DNA of 64,000 bases from DASRJW01 sp964567755 (GTDB lineage Bacteria > Krumholzibacteriota > Krumholzibacteriia > G020349025), in contig CAZMNW010000054.1 in NCBI GenBank assembly GCA_964567755.1, positions 62,001-126,000 on the forward strand, given 5' to 3'. The translations under genes were made by a program, and so were the position numbers. Below the pieces are notes generated by a model that was not told the origin of the DNA, searched no databases, and saw nothing but the letters and a program-made list of their open reading frames with translations. Below, piece by piece: positions 63,664 through 64,000 of the stretch; position 1 is the stretch's first letter; each line of letters starts with the position of its first letter.

Positions 63664-64000
63664 GTGTTGAGAGCACCACCCCTGGATCCGCATGCGAGAG
63701 ATGCCCCGACGGCGCGTTTCCTCGCGAATGGCACCTATCGGGTGCTCGTGACCGCCGCGGGAACTGGCGGCTCGTGGTACCGGGATCACGCGTGCACTTC
63801 CTGGACGGGTGATCGCGTCGAGGATCCGGACGCGTTTTCAATCTACGTGCGCAATCTCGTGAGTGGCGCCTTTTGGTCGGTGGGACATCAGCCGGTTCAG
63901 CGTCCGGCGGAACGCTACCAGGCGAGCTGGGTGCCGGGCCGTTTCCGCATCGAACGCGAGGACGATGGCGTCGTCGCCCGACTCGACATCGCTGTCGCCG
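63664..64000 (+). CDS. GH94/cyclic beta-1,2-glucan synthase-like protein, N-terminal part only
   Basis: An open frame that runs off the window. The reading frame is open from before 63541 without an ATG; a GTG at 63664 or TTG at 63667 follows GGAGG closely. The coded sequence RFLANGTYRVLVTAAGTGGS, WYRDHACTSWTGD and SIYVRNLVSGAFWSVGHQPV matches the N-terminal sandwich domain of GH94 phosphorylases and of the GH94 part of NdvB/cyclic beta-1,2-glucan synthases. A full gene would have 800 residues or more. It is divergent from the LacI operon and shares its operator region. Confidence 0.75.
   Translation, partial: MLRAPPLDPHARDAPTARFLANGTYRVLVTAAGTGGSWYRDHACTSWTGDRVEDPDAFSIYVRNLVSGAFWSVGHQPVQRPAERYQASWVPGRFRIEREDDGVVARLDIAVA

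Noticed and set aside
1..64000. CRISPR arrays, integrases, insertion sequences with transposase, rRNA genes and phage genes.
   Set aside because: I looked for regularly spaced repeats and for the relevant protein motifs and found none in the window.

Overview
The window is GC-rich, densely coded DNA from an uncultured-type Gram-negative bacterium. Secreted proteins end in FlgD-like immunoglobulin sorting domains (motifs such as PNPFNP, DVAGR and LAAGTYYIRL), and they sit beside a PorV-like outer-membrane protein, a TonB-dependent receptor, six-bladed beta-propellers and prolyl oligopeptidase-family peptidases. This mix is typical of the FCB superphylum. Candidatus Eisenbacteria or a close relative is my best guess, but that is inference and no rRNA gene is present to confirm it. 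Non-ATG starts (GTG, TTG and probably one CTG) preceded by strong Shine-Dalgarno sites are common.

Layout. 1-3.1 kb: a minus-strand operon of chorismate mutase/DAHP synthase, CmoA and an isoprenylcysteine-methyltransferase-like membrane enzyme, flanked by two direct copies of a 125-bp repeat that is itself a long palindrome. 3.1-7.4 kb: prmA with an unknown GHKL ATPase, then two tandem paralogous membrane proteins. 7.4-12.96 kb: a VapBC-like toxin-antitoxin pair with a palindromic operator, an operon of nucleotidyltransferase, TPM-domain protein and LemA, then a PilT-family retraction ATPase with an unusual N-terminal extension. 13-23 kb: regulators (FHA-GAF-SpoIIE phosphatase, receiver-RsbW protein, large hybrid kinase), a glutamyl-endopeptidase-like S9 enzyme and a propeller protein. 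23.1-26.4 kb: a decayed secreted-protein gene. 26.5-31 kb: three conserved unknown genes and a Ser/Thr kinase with TPRs. 31.1-35.3 kb: S9 peptidase, EEP-family lipoprotein and pyruvate kinase. 35.4-39.3 kb: glycosyltransferase, glycogen branching enzyme and SGNH hydrolase. 39.4-44.6 kb: a broken secreted-protein gene, an ATP-grasp enzyme, glutaryl-CoA-dehydrogenase-like and fused 2-oxoacid dehydrogenase E1.

44.7-48.7 kb is a rearranged zone. A pterin carbinolamine dehydratase gene has been cut off from its start codon and ribosome binding site by a 0.95-kb insert bounded by 25-bp direct repeats. That insert carries a DUF4160/DUF2442 pair and a fragment of the neighbouring sthA gene. An AAA_14 ATPase lies beyond it, and sthA itself carries a frameshift.

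48.85-64 kb is rich in secreted proteins. Six minus-strand genes with short gaps (LacI regulator, CBM9-like secreted protein, TonB-dependent receptor, large surface protein, PorV-like protein, glucoamylase-like/GH144-type enzyme) face a divergent GH94/cyclic-glucan-synthase-like gene that runs off the window. A LacI-type operator lies between the two units. Together they look like a regulated glycan (possibly beta-1,2-glucan) capture and degradation locus without SusD. The other item I would follow first is the CmoA operon: it places a prephenate-making domain, a prephenate-consuming carboxy-SAM synthase and a membrane methyltransferase in one translationally coupled unit.
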